A stretch of 44,096 nt of DNA from JAUSKF01 sp964545345 (GTDB taxonomy: Bacteria > Patescibacteriota > Minisyncoccia > UBA6257 > WO2-44-18). Under the pieces are notes generated by a model. That model saw only the letters and a list, made by a program, of their open reading frames with translations, did not search any database and was not told the DNA's origin. Shown one piece after another: positions 30,265-37,556 of this stretch. The position numbers were made by a program, and so were the translations under genes. The DNA lies in assembly GCA_964545345.1 (NCBI GenBank), contig CAZJFE010000003.1:1-44096 (forward strand), written 5' to 3'. Each line of letters starts with the position of its first letter. Within the stretch, counting starts at the first letter, position 1.

Positions 30265-30810
30265 CTATTCAAATTTTATATTCAGGCTACCCTTCTTAAT
30301 TTTCTCCGGATCCGGAACCCCTTTCACTAGGCTAAGAACGAGCTTCCAAAGATATGGATTCTTTACCATAAAGAAAGAGCTTTTTGATTTTCCTTCAAAT
30401 GAAATTTCGAGTCCGTCGGTGTAGATTTCTATTGAGAGCATTTTATCTAAGTCTAATGATTTGTTTTCAATCATCCCGTCAAAGACGAGTCTTTTATTGG
30501 TTAGGATAAGAGCCCCGCTATCTATATCTCTAAGCTCGGGCAGACTTCTTGATTCACTCTGGCCACCACCGACGTATACTCCTTTGAACAATCGAACGCC
30601 CATCCCTCCGCCACTTCTCTTACTAACCATCCGGACTTCTTTTAGCGGCACTTTTTCTTCTGAGAAAAAAGCTTTTTCGTCTTTCTTCAATAAGATAGAT
30701 GTTTGCACTGGTCGGAGGCCGCCATTTTGTTCTGTGCTAGAAACAAAATCCTGCGCCTCCTTTATCTTTTCTTCCTTCTTATTGTTTTTAAATATTGAGA
30801 ATAAGCCCAT
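30265..30810 (-). CDS. PH/GRAM-like domain protein, 181 aa
   Basis: Lys/Glu-rich N-terminus (FSIFKNNKKEEKIKEA), then a domain whose core reads DSGALILTNKRLVFDG followed by DKMLSIEIYTDGLEISFEGK and SSFFMVKNPYLWK, the pattern of bacterial PH-like/GRAM domains with the LTNKRLVF strand. Preceding VRLFKGVYVGGGQSES is glycine-rich. Cytoplasmic; binding partner unknown. Follows the zinc-ribbon membrane protein gene by seven bases, so they share a transcript. Moderately AT-rich. Confidence 0.75.
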   Translation of the reverse strand: MGLFSIFKNNKKEEKIKEAQDFVSSTEQNGGLRPVQTSILLKKDEKAFFSEEKVPLKEVRMVSKRSGGGMGVRLFKGVYVGGGQSESRSLPELRDIDSGALILTNKRLVFDGMIENKSLDLDKMLSIEIYTDGLEISFEGKSKSSFFMVKNPYLWKLVLSLVKGVPDPEKIKKGSLNIKFE

Positions 30811-30817
30811 TTTATTT

Positions 30818-31453
30818 TTAATTCGGCTTTACCCATTCATATGGAACCCATCCTGATCGACCAATTTTGTCTTGGTCAACTGGATTAACTCCTTGTACGA
30901 TCCTCACTCCCCGAGTTCCAACTCCAGAGTCAATCACTTTTATTCGCGTACCATTAGTAACTCCAAAGGCTTTTCCTTCAATAGCTAATTGCAATAAACC
31001 GACAGCATCTTTCGCGATGATAGTTTTAGTTAACTGATTTAAAGCCTCCGGCGTGGTTGCGAGGAATACAGTACCGCTCGGATCGTCGCTTGATCGCAAC
31101 ACGCCCTCACCGCCAATACTAACTACCGACTGTGTTTTTACGGACTGCTGCGGACTAGAAGAAATGGAACCGATAACGATGACAAGGATCATAAGAAAAA
31201 ATCCGCAGACAATGCTTGTGCCAATAATTAAAATTTTCTTTTTTTCTTTAATCTGACTTTCTATATTTTCACGAGCATCTTTGCTGGTTAGATCGGCGGT
31301 GCAATGTGAACATTTGGTGGCATTGGACGGAATTGTGTCCTTACAAAATGGACATTTAACCTTTATGCGTTCGAGGCGTGCTTCTTTGGCTGCTTTTTTT
31401 CGACCTTCCCTTGCGTCCCGCATTTTTTGATTTAAGTTCTTCAACCACTCCAT
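30818..31453 (-). CDS. Zinc-ribbon membrane protein with extracytoplasmic SH3-like end
   Basis: 211 residues: a basic helical start (KMRDAREGRKKAAKEARLER), a zinc ribbon KCPFCKDTIPSNATKCSHC at about 33-51, one membrane helix at about 74-98 (ILIIGTSIVCGFFLMILVIV), then an exported domain with strands ending TRGVRIVQG ... SGWVPYEWVKP, like small SH3 modules. The design (inside ribbon, outside binding domain) suggests envelope sensing. Partner of the PH-like gene downstream. Function unknown. Confidence 0.75.
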   Translation of the reverse strand: MEWLKNLNQKMRDAREGRKKAAKEARLERIKVKCPFCKDTIPSNATKCSHCTADLTSKDARENIESQIKEKKKILIIGTSIVCGFFLMILVIVIGSISSSPQQSVKTQSVVSIGGEGVLRSSDDPSGTVFLATTPEALNQLTKTIIAKDAVGLLQLAIEGKAFGVTNGTRIKVIDSGVGTRGVRIVQGVNPVDQDKIGRSGWVPYEWVKPN

Positions 31454-31478
31454 ACTTTTTATTATTAATTTTTAATGT

Positions 31479-31619
31479 GCTGGCGAGAACATAAAACTCC
31501 CCGCCAGCGATCTCTTGCGAGACCCACATCCCTTTCGAGATGTGACTATCCCTAGTGCTCTGACGAGGAGTTTGATACTAGGGATAGATTCTTAGGCCAT
31601 ATCCTACGAGGATCGTAGG
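31479..31619. other. Array of five consecutive hairpins between divergent genes
   Basis: Perfect stems in order: GCTGGCG/CGCCAGC (31479-31508), TCTC/GAGA (31511-31522), CACATC/GATGTG (31525-31544), TATCCCTAGT/ACTAGGGATA (31547-31586) and CCTACGA/TCGTAGG (31603-31619). No open frame. The rest of 31454-31752 shows only another GCCTGT/ACAGGC hairpin near 31701-31726. Confidence 0.55.
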
Positions 31620-31752
31620 GGTTAGGTCTGCTTTATAGCTATTAAGTTGTAAATACATTTTAACTTACATACGGAACCTTGCGAAGTCCTTGCAACTACG
31701 GCCTGTACTGTTTTATAAACAGGCAGCTCAAGTTATTATTCTTATAAGAAAT

Positions 31753-32193
31753 ATGGACATGGATAACAAAAATGAACTTATAGCCGAAATTCAAAACAGG
31801 CTCAACCTTATTATGGTTGTAGTCGTTCTTTTCCCAACGCTAGTTTCTAGCTTATTCCAGCTCGCGAACGCACAAGCTCAGGCAAATAAAATGTTGCTTT
31901 CTTTGTCGGTTAACGCCGGGATTTATATATTCAGTTATTTTTTATTTGAGGCTAGAAAAAAGACAATGGGATTGGGATTTCTTAAAACAATTAATATTAT
32001 GTCGTTGATTGGCATAGGAACTTTTATATTTCCAATCTTGCTCATATCGACCAACCCAAATGGCCCATTAACATTTTGGAATGGATTATTTTTTACCGCA
32101 TCTCTATGGGGCATGCCCATCATCACTCTTGTCGTGTTTTGTATAATCCTAACGGCATTCATAACCTCTTTTCAGAATCATGACGGAAAATAA
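31753..32193 (+). CDS. Four-helix membrane protein, 146 aa
   Basis: Start ATG 31753 (MDMDNKNELIAEIQNRLN). Hydrophobic segments at about 19-38, 48-66, 77-99 and 112-137. No conserved motif known to me. A TATAAG-type box lies just upstream of the ATG, suggesting a short or absent leader. Its end overlaps the GNAT gene by 14 bases, so they are co-translated. Function unknown. Confidence 0.7.
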   Translation: MDMDNKNELIAEIQNRLNLIMVVVVLFPTLVSSLFQLANAQAQANKMLLSLSVNAGIYIFSYFLFEARKKTMGLGFLKTINIMSLIGIGTFIFPILLISTNPNGPLTFWNGLFFTASLWGMPIITLVVFCIILTAFITSFQNHDGK

Positions 32194-32665
32194 ATTTGAA
32201 AATTCCGAAAGCGTGGAAATTGTTGAAGTTCCGACTTCGGACGAAGGAACGCTTGAGGCTGCGGCATTATTGATCACCGAGTATTCCTGGGGCAAAGATT
32301 ATCCGATAACTCCCCTAGATGAACTTCGGAAGAGTGAGTACTGTGTCGGGGCATACTCGGGAGATAAGTTAGTAGGATTCGCGGCGATTAACCGTTTTGC
32401 GAGCCCGGACGGCATAGACAGTGGCGAGCTTTGGTTGGGGTACGCAGTAGTTATTCCCGAATTCCGCGAACGGGGTATATACCAGAAACTATATTCCCAT
32501 CAAATGACGTACGCTGAAAAAGAATCGGGAAGGATTTTGTCCTGCACTAACAATCCAATTATTGCAAAATTTCTGTTGGGAAAAGGGTGGAAAGAGATTA
32601 GGAAAACAAAAGATGAGGGCGGCGAATACTGCTCAGTCTTTGAGTATATGAGACACTCGGCCTAA
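32180..32665 (+). CDS. GNAT family N-acetyltransferase
   Basis: 161 residues. VGAYSGDKLVGFAAINRF is the central GNAT strand pair; LGYAVVIPEFRERGIYQKLYSHQM carries the acetyl-CoA pyrophosphate-binding motif A (here R-E-R-G-I-Y, close to Q/RxxGxG/A). SCTNNPIIAKFLLGKGWKEI matches motif B. Transfers an acetyl group from acetyl-CoA to an amine; substrate unknown. Upstream of the recombinase in the accessory island. Confidence 0.85.
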   Translation: MTENKFENSESVEIVEVPTSDEGTLEAAALLITEYSWGKDYPITPLDELRKSEYCVGAYSGDKLVGFAAINRFASPDGIDSGELWLGYAVVIPEFRERGIYQKLYSHQMTYAEKESGRILSCTNNPIIAKFLLGKGWKEIRKTKDEGGEYCSVFEYMRHSA

Positions 32666-32691
32666 ACCAACGCCACTCTGGACTTCATCGC

Positions 32692-32734
32692 GGGGTTGCG
32701 TCATCCATTGTCTTGCAATGAAAGCAGCAACCCC
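32692..32734 (+). promoter_or_regulatory. Hairpin enclosing the recombinase start codon
   Basis: GGGGTTGC (32692-32699) pairs with GCAACCCC (32727-32734), and inside it CATTG (32706-32710) with CAATG (32716-32720), whose last three bases are the ATG. No Shine-Dalgarno is visible. Confidence 0.5.
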
Positions 32735-34034
32735 AACGGGGCAGGCTTTGGATACTAAGCAGGTCCAGCCGCCAATCAAAATCAGATACTGCGTCTACGC
32801 TAGAAAAAGCACCGAATCCGAAGAACGGCAGGTGCTTTCCATTGATTCACAAACTAAAGAGATGCTTGAGCTCGCAGACAAAGAAGGCCTTGAGATCGTA
32901 GAGATCAAACGAGAATCGCACTCGGCTAAAGCTACCGGCCAGCGGCCGATCTTCAATGAACTTCTCAATGACATTCGCGCAGGGAAATTTAATGCCATTC
33001 TCACCTGGGCACCGGATCGCTTAAGCCGTAACGCCGGAGACTTAGGGGCGTTGGTAGATTTGATAGATCAGAAGCTGCTACTGGAAATCAGAACCTTCGG
33101 ACAAAAATTCACCAACTCACCGAATGAGAAGTTCCTTCTAATGATCTTGGGGTCGCAGGCCAAACTGGAAAACGACCAGAAAGGCGTGAACGTGAAGCGA
33201 GGACTAAGGTCGCGATGCGAGATGGGACTACGACCAGGAATCGCACCAACTGGATATATCAATGAAAAGCGAATGGACCGAAAGTGCCACGCCCTCGTTG
33301 ATCCAGAACGCGCTCCAGTGATAAAACAGATATTTGAAAAAGTGGCCAACGATAAGTGGAGCGGCAGAAGGGTCTATCACTGGTTGAGATACGAAATAAA
33401 CTTCTACACGAGAAGGAATAAGAACCTAACCTTAAGTAACATTTTTACTATTCTCCAAAACCCGTTTTATTACGGCGTCTTCGAGTATCCGGTAAAAAGC
33501 GACAATTGGTACACCGGTAAACATGAACCGCTTATTACCAAAGAATTATTCGATAAGGCCCGGGAACAGCTAAAGCGTGATCGCATCCAGCGAGAAAGCA
33601 AAGAATTCGCCTTCACTAAATTGATTACTTGCGGTCACTGCGGATCGGGCATAACAGCTGACGAAAAATTCAAACAACTAGCTGACGGAACCGTCGCCAG
33701 ATATGTCTACTACGGCTGCACCCGGAGCCGAGATCTGCATTGCAAGGGCGGATATATGAGAGAAGAAGATTTGATAGCTCAGCTTCTGTTGGTTATCGAT
33801 CAGATCGATATCAACGAGTTGGGAGTGCAGATTAAGTTTGAACAAGAGGTCGTGCGATATAACAAGTTCCGAAGAAACGTGCTCGGCGCGCAGGGAAAAT
33901 CTGAGGCCGAGGACATTAACTTAAAAACTTACGCCAAATATCTCCTCAGAGAAGGAAGCGTCATTGAGAAGCGCGAATTATTGTCCTCCTTCAAGAGCAA
34001 GCTAATTTTGAAGGACAAGCGGATCTCCCTCTAG
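32718..34034 (+). CDS. Large serine recombinase (resolvase/integrase)
   Basis: Site-specific recombinase of 438 residues. The N-terminal catalytic domain has RYCVYARKSTESEERQ with nucleophile Ser31, SHSAKATGQRP, and WAPDRLSRN. A 'recombinase' domain follows (PTGYINEKRM ... GRRVYHWLR, NPFYYGVFEYP), then a zinc ribbon (LITCGHCGSGITADE ... GCTRSRDLHCKGGY) and a coiled-coil end. It would integrate or excise the surrounding element. Its end overlaps the convergent reverse-transcriptase gene by 33 bases. Start codon lies within a hairpin. Confidence 0.95.
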   Translation: MKAATPTGQALDTKQVQPPIKIRYCVYARKSTESEERQVLSIDSQTKEMLELADKEGLEIVEIKRESHSAKATGQRPIFNELLNDIRAGKFNAILTWAPDRLSRNAGDLGALVDLIDQKLLLEIRTFGQKFTNSPNEKFLLMILGSQAKLENDQKGVNVKRGLRSRCEMGLRPGIAPTGYINEKRMDRKCHALVDPERAPVIKQIFEKVANDKWSGRRVYHWLRYEINFYTRRNKNLTLSNIFTILQNPFYYGVFEYPVKSDNWYTGKHEPLITKELFDKAREQLKRDRIQRESKEFAFTKLITCGHCGSGITADEKFKQLADGTVARYVYYGCTRSRDLHCKGGYMREEDLIAQLLLVIDQIDINELGVQIKFEQEVVRYNKFRRNVLGAQGKSEAEDINLKTYAKYLLREGSVIEKRELLSSFKSKLILKDKRISL

Positions 34035-35000
34035 CTCAACTTTTATTTTATTTGTATTCCCATGCCTCAACATTCCCAAATAGGACTGCCTTCGTGATTC
34101 GCTGGTATTATCTTTCATATTTCTGATCATTCTCCTCTTGGTGGCGCTTCGTAAAACCCGATGATCCGGAAAATGCACCCAGCCCAGAAAATCCACACCG
34201 GAGGCAATGGTCTTCAAGAAAATCTTGCTGGGGTGCAGATCTAGCTTCAAACGCTGCGTCAAAAACTCCCTCAACTTAGGGATTAGCTCTTCCAGCTCCC
34301 CTTTCTCTTGCGACAGAAAAACAAAGTCGTCAGCATAACGAGCGTAGTTTCTCACTTTCAATTTATGCTTCACGAACTGGTCAAACTCATTCATATAAAC
34401 GTTGGCGAATAACTGCGAGGTTAAATTTCCCAACGGCAACCCGATGCCGGGCGCGGAAGAAAAGCTCCCGATCACATTTCCCAACAACCATACGACTTTT
34501 TTGTCAGCTATATGCTCGTTCAGTAATTTCAACAATATTTCGTGGTCAATGCTAGCAAAAAATTTCCTAATATCGCACTTCAACACCCAGCAGGTCTTGG
34601 TGTGGTTCTTGCTAACCCGATAATTAACCGCCCTGAAACGATCCAGCGCCTTGTGCGTTCCCTTATTTGCCTGGCAAGAGAACGAATCAGCGATAAATCT
34701 CTTGGCAAAGTAAGGATAGAGGGCCAGGTGGATTGCGTGATGGAGTAACCGGTCGCGAACTCCCGCCTTGTGAATGATCCGAGGCTTCGGATCGGAGATA
34801 TTGAATCGATGATACCCGCCGTGTTTGTAGGTTCCGCTTGACAATTCCTGAAAAATCGCTAAAATATTAGCGAAGAACTTTGATTCGAAGGTCTGTACGT
34901 CTTTCTTGTTGGTCTTTCCTGGCAAAAACTGCCGCCATGCGGTTAGTAAACTTTCCACGGAGGTGATTTCTTGAAAACTATGGACGAATTGTTCAATCAT
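34002..35000 (-). CDS. DGR-type reverse transcriptase
   Basis: 332-residue RNA-directed DNA polymerase of the diversity-generating retroelement group. In order: FNISDPKPRIIHKAGVRDR (about 66-84), the first catalytic Asp in LKCDIRKFFASID (140-152), IGLPLGNLTSQLFANVYMNE (motif 4 with GNLTSQ, at 191-196), the YADD box in YARYADDFVFL (219-229), and a thumb with HPSKIFLKTI, VDFLGWVHF. No integrase, RNase H or protease domain. It copies the template repeat RNA with adenine-directed errors. The start (ATG 35000) overlaps the opposite-strand accessory gene by 30 bases and has no clear Shine-Dalgarno. Confidence 0.96.
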   Translation of the reverse strand: MIEQFVHSFQEITSVESLLTAWRQFLPGKTNKKDVQTFESKFFANILAIFQELSSGTYKHGGYHRFNISDPKPRIIHKAGVRDRLLHHAIHLALYPYFAKRFIADSFSCQANKGTHKALDRFRAVNYRVSKNHTKTCWVLKCDIRKFFASIDHEILLKLLNEHIADKKVVWLLGNVIGSFSSAPGIGLPLGNLTSQLFANVYMNEFDQFVKHKLKVRNYARYADDFVFLSQEKGELEELIPKLREFLTQRLKLDLHPSKIFLKTIASGVDFLGWVHFPDHRVLRSATKRRMIRNMKDNTSESRRQSYLGMLRHGNTNKIKVELEGDPLVLQN

Positions 35001-35354
35001 AAGTCAGTTAATATTACAGATCCGCCGATAGTTAGAAAAACTATCAGTTCTTATCGTATTCTCCACGAATTTCTAGATAAAATTCCTAAGACTTACCGCT
35101 ATACCCTCGGTTCGCGGATCGACAACACTTTCATCGCCTTTGGCGAAGAAATAGTTTCCGCCACCTATACAAAAGATCAGCAAAAAATAAGCCATCTAAA
35201 CCTAGCCAGCCAAAAACTGGACTCTTTGAATTTCCTATTAAGGATCAGCTGGGAGATACGGATCCTAGATACCAAGAAATATGCCGCCTTAGGCCAAGCA
35301 TTCGCCGAGATCGGCAGAATGCTTGGCGGTTGGCAGAAGCAAGTAATGAAGTAA
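34971..35354 (+). CDS. avd: DGR accessory protein, Avd-like four-helix bundle
   Basis: 127 residues from TTG 34971, chosen because GGAGGTGAT lies a few bases upstream; ATG 34980 is an alternative. The sequence fits the four-helix bundle (23S-intervening-protein-like) family of Avd: YRYTLGSRIDNTFIAFGEE, LNLASQKLDSLNFLLRISWE and YAALGQAFAEIGRMLGGWQK. Avd forms a pentamer that binds the reverse transcriptase and template RNA. Its strand is opposite to reverse transcriptase, template and targets, unlike the usual single-strand layout. Its stop is six bases before the template repeat. Confidence 0.9.
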   Translation: MKTMDELFNHKSVNITDPPIVRKTISSYRILHEFLDKIPKTYRYTLGSRIDNTFIAFGEEIVSATYTKDQQKISHLNLASQKLDSLNFLLRISWEIRILDTKKYAALGQAFAEIGRMLGGWQKQVMK

Positions 35355-35360
35355 AGGGTT

Positions 35361-35480
35361 TGCGGACGGCGAGGAACCGGTAGTTCGCATTCCAGTCGTT
35401 GTCATACCAGTTCAGGTTCAGCTTGCGTTCGCTGTTGAAGTACAGGTACGGCACGTTGCGGTTACCGTTCGAGTCCCGCC
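35361..35480 (-). repeat. DGR template repeat (TR)
   Basis: 120 bp aligned without gaps to 35747-35866 and 36554-36673. In coding orientation (minus strand) it has 31 adenines; the variable repeats differ at 23 and 29 of them but at only one of the other 89 positions each. Translated in the target frame it gives the C-lectin-type end with Asn/Tyr at variable sites (for example NVPYLYFN, NWYDNDWNANYRFLAVRK). Confidence 0.95.
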
Positions 35481-35634
35481 AGGTATGTGCAAAGCTCCTT
35501 CCGCGCCACCACCCCTCGAATACTCTTAGGGTTGAATCGAATTCTGTGTCTTGAACACAATAGCGCCTTGCACCAACTCCTAAACTTCATAATGACCGCT
35601 CGAAGCCGTAGCCGCGAGCTGTTTCGTCCCCTTT

Positions 35635-35640
35635 ATTATA
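35635..35640 (-). promoter_or_regulatory. -10 box of the likely template-RNA/RT transcript
   Basis: Minus-strand ATG-TATAAT, about 150 bases upstream of the template repeat, directly behind the terminator of target gene 1. The intervening 35490-35630 is non-coding. Confidence 0.55.
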
Positions 35641-35660
35641 CATTTTTTGAAAAAAGAAAA

Positions 35661-35691
35661 AGCCCCTGTTCTCTAAAGAGAACAGGGGCGT
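35661..35691 (-). terminator. Terminator of DGR target gene 1
   Basis: GCCCCTGTTCTCT/AGAGAACAGGGGC hairpin followed on the minus strand by TTTTTCTTTTTT. Confidence 0.88.
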
Positions 35692-35738
35692 AAGGACCAA
35701 GACCCAAGGGACTAAGGACCAGGCTCCGCTTCGCGGAG

Positions 35739-36380
35739 TTAGGAGTTGCGGACGGCGAGGAACCGGCAGCCCGCATCCCAGCCGCCGTCATCCCAGCCCA
35801 GGTCCAGCCCGCGCTCGCCGCCGAAGCACAGGCACGGCACGTCGCGGCCACCGCCCGAGTCCCGCCATTCCTGTCCGAGAGCCACGACCCAGTCCTTGCC
35901 GTTCCAGTTCGCAGACATCCAGGTAAGGAGTTCGCGAAGGTTGGCAGGGCGGTAGCCTTCTTTCTTCATCTCGGCGACCATCTGATCGGAGGAAACGACC
36001 TTGTTGGGATAGAAGACCTTGAAGTCTGTCTTCACTCCGACGTCCGGGAAGTTCGCTTCGGTGATGTTCACGTTGACGTAGCCGAAGCTTCCAGACTGGA
36101 TCATCTTCTGCAGATCCTTGCCGCAGATCGCGCCGCCCTTCGGGTCCTCGATCCGAGCGAGCAGCTTGTCGATCGTGCCGCAGAGGCCTTCCGAGAACTT
36201 CTGAACTTCACTCTTGAAATCCACCAGAGCCGATTTCAGCTCCGGACTGGCCAGCCTCCCCTCCGCCACTTCCAGCTTCTTCTTGAGACCTTCGTTGATC
36301 TCCGTCAGGGCTGCGATCGTCGGCTGGGTCAGATCCTGGCTCACCTCAACGGATGCCTCGCTCTTTTCCGCGTCGGTCAT
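35739..36380 (-). CDS. DGR target protein 1 (variable C-lectin-type C-terminus)
   Basis: 213 residues from ATG 36380 (AAAGGAG six bases upstream). A helical, Glu/Lys-rich N-terminal part (about 1-75, coiled-coil-like) leads into GYVNVNITEANFPDVGVKTDF and the typical pre-variable segment GYRPANLRELLTWM, then ALGQEWRDSG and the variable repeat (about 172-211) ending FLAVRNS. This is the formylglycine-enzyme/C-lectin fold used by DGR targets to display a variable ligand-binding surface. No signal or membrane helix, so it is cytoplasmic or released otherwise. Strong promoter; GC-rich gene. Confidence 0.92.
   Translation of the reverse strand: MTDAEKSEASVEVSQDLTQPTIAALTEINEGLKKKLEVAEGRLASPELKSALVDFKSEVQKFSEGLCGTIDKLLARIEDPKGGAICGKDLQKMIQSGSFGYVNVNITEANFPDVGVKTDFKVFYPNKVVSSDQMVAEMKKEGYRPANLRELLTWMSANWNGKDWVVALGQEWRDSGGGRDVPCLCFGGERGLDLGWDDGGWDAGCRFLAVRNS
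35747..35866 (-). repeat. DGR variable repeat 1 (VR1)
   Basis: Gap-free partner of the template repeat. 23 of 31 template adenines are replaced, all by G. One non-adenine change (T to G, opposite template base 35406). The variable codons turn template Asn/Tyr into Gly, Asp and Cys (CLCFGGERG, WDDGGWDAGCR). Confidence 0.95.
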
Positions 36381-36425
36381 GGCTCTCTCCTTTGCTTGGG
36401 TTTTTGTTTGTACAGAACTGCTGTG

Positions 36426-36455
36426 AATATAGCACACTTTAGGCCTATTTGTCAA
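36426..36455 (-). promoter_or_regulatory. Promoter of DGR target gene 1
   Basis: Minus-strand TTGACA (36450-36455), 18-bp spacer, TATATT (36426-36431). Confidence 0.78.
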
Positions 36456-36483
36456 GCTAAAAACTTGCCGAATTCGGGAACAA

Positions 36484-36514
36484 AAAATCCCCGCATTCTC
36501 GAAAGAATGCGGGG
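36484..36514 (-). terminator. Terminator of DGR target gene 2
   Basis: ATCCCCGCATTCT/AGAATGCGGGGAT hairpin followed on the minus strand by TTTTTTG. Confidence 0.88.
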
Positions 36515-36545
36515 ATAAGTACCAAGGGCCAAGAGCCCAAGGGTC

Positions 36546-37391
36546 TTAGGAGTTGCGGACGGCGAGGACCCGGCAGCCCGCATCCCAGCCGCCGCCACAC
36601 CAGCCCAGGCCCAGCCCGCGCGCGCCGCCGAAGCACAGGCACGGCACGCCGCGGCGACCGCCCGAGCCCCGCCAGGTCTGGCCGAGAGCAACGATCGGGT
36701 TCTCCTTCTGCCGGTTGGGATGATCCAATCCCAGCGAAAGGAGAGCGACGGGCTTGGCCGCCTTGAGCTTCAGGACCTTCATCATCTTCAGGATGTCCTT
36801 GGTGCTGGCGTCACGGCCCATGCTCACCAAGACGAGTTCCTGCTTCTTGGCAGAGCCCTTCTTGGCCGGGTAGTTCTTGCTGGTCACGGCCTCATTGGCC
36901 CAGGCCAGCTTGTTCGCCTTGACCAGCTCGTCGACCGAGAGATCATGACGCACACCCACTTCCAGCACTTCGGTCTTCACGTCCCGCATCGGGATCGCCG
37001 CGAGGGCCGCTCGGCAGAAGGACTTGAGGCCCTTCCACTTCTTGTCGCTGGGGGCGTTCTGGATGATATATTCCAGATCGTCCTCTTGGGCGAACTGCGT
37101 GATCATACGACCGAAGTTCTTCTTGAAGCTCTCGAAATCATGCAGTTTGGCCTGGATCTCCTTGGGAAGCTTATCGCTTTCCCAGAAGTTCTTCTCTTCC
37201 CCATGCTTGCCGCCTTTGCAAAGCGAGCCCCAGATGTTGTCGATGGCGTGATGGCCAAGGAAATCATTGTCCTTCAGACCCTCCAGCATCTCACGGCCGC
37301 GCTCGGAAAAGACTTCATCGTCGGTAAGGAAAAAGACTGTCTTCTTGCTACCCTTAGCCTCAACTTCTTTCCAGCTGACGAATTCGCACAT
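36546..37391 (-). CDS. DGR target protein 2 (variable C-lectin-type C-terminus)
   Basis: 281 residues from ATG 37391 (AAGGAGG seven bases upstream). The first ~195 residues differ entirely from target 1: an alpha/beta domain starting CEFVSWKEVEAKGSKKTVFFLTDDEVF and containing LGHHAIDNIWGSLCKGG, function unknown. From ALGQTWRGSG on it shares the variable module (about 239-279) ending VLAVRNS. One template thus diversifies two proteins with unrelated N-terminal parts. Own promoter and terminator. No signal peptide. GC-rich. Confidence 0.9.
   Translation of the reverse strand: MCEFVSWKEVEAKGSKKTVFFLTDDEVFSERGREMLEGLKDNDFLGHHAIDNIWGSLCKGGKHGEEKNFWESDKLPKEIQAKLHDFESFKKNFGRMITQFAQEDDLEYIIQNAPSDKKWKGLKSFCRAALAAIPMRDVKTEVLEVGVRHDLSVDELVKANKLAWANEAVTSKNYPAKKGSAKKQELVLVSMGRDASTKDILKMMKVLKLKAAKPVALLSLGLDHPNRQKENPIVALGQTWRGSGGRRGVPCLCFGGARGLGLGWCGGGWDAGCRVLAVRNS
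36554..36673 (-). repeat. DGR variable repeat 2 (VR2)
   Basis: Gap-free partner of the template repeat. 29 of 31 template adenines are replaced, 27 by G and 2 by C. One non-adenine change (T to G, opposite template base 35376). Encodes four cysteines (PCLC, WCGG, AGCR). Confidence 0.95.
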
Positions 37392-37458
37392 CGGAGCCCC
37401 TCCTTGTTTGGGTTTTTCAGTTTTTATCCATCGCATGATGGATTTGTGAACTGCCGTA

Positions 37459-37487
37459 AATATAGCAGAATTGAGCTAAAAAGTCAA
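37459..37487 (-). promoter_or_regulatory. Promoter of DGR target gene 2
   Basis: Minus-strand TTGACT (37482-37487), 17-bp spacer, TATATT (37459-37464). Confidence 0.75.
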
Positions 37488-37520
37488 GGGGATGAAATTC
37501 ACAAAATAATAACTACCCCC

Positions 37521-37556
37521 TACTAAAATCCCCGGGGTGCCCCGGGGATTTTAGTA
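37521..37556. terminator. Perfect 17-bp-arm bidirectional terminator
   Basis: TACTAAAATCCCCGGGG and its exact reverse complement, separated by two bases. It ends the 68-aa gene on the minus strand. Confidence 0.8.

Noticed and set aside
35245..35454. Protein-coding reading of the template repeat
   Set aside because: The resemblance to the target proteins' ends is expected of a DGR template; there is no start signal, and the frame then runs antisense through avd.
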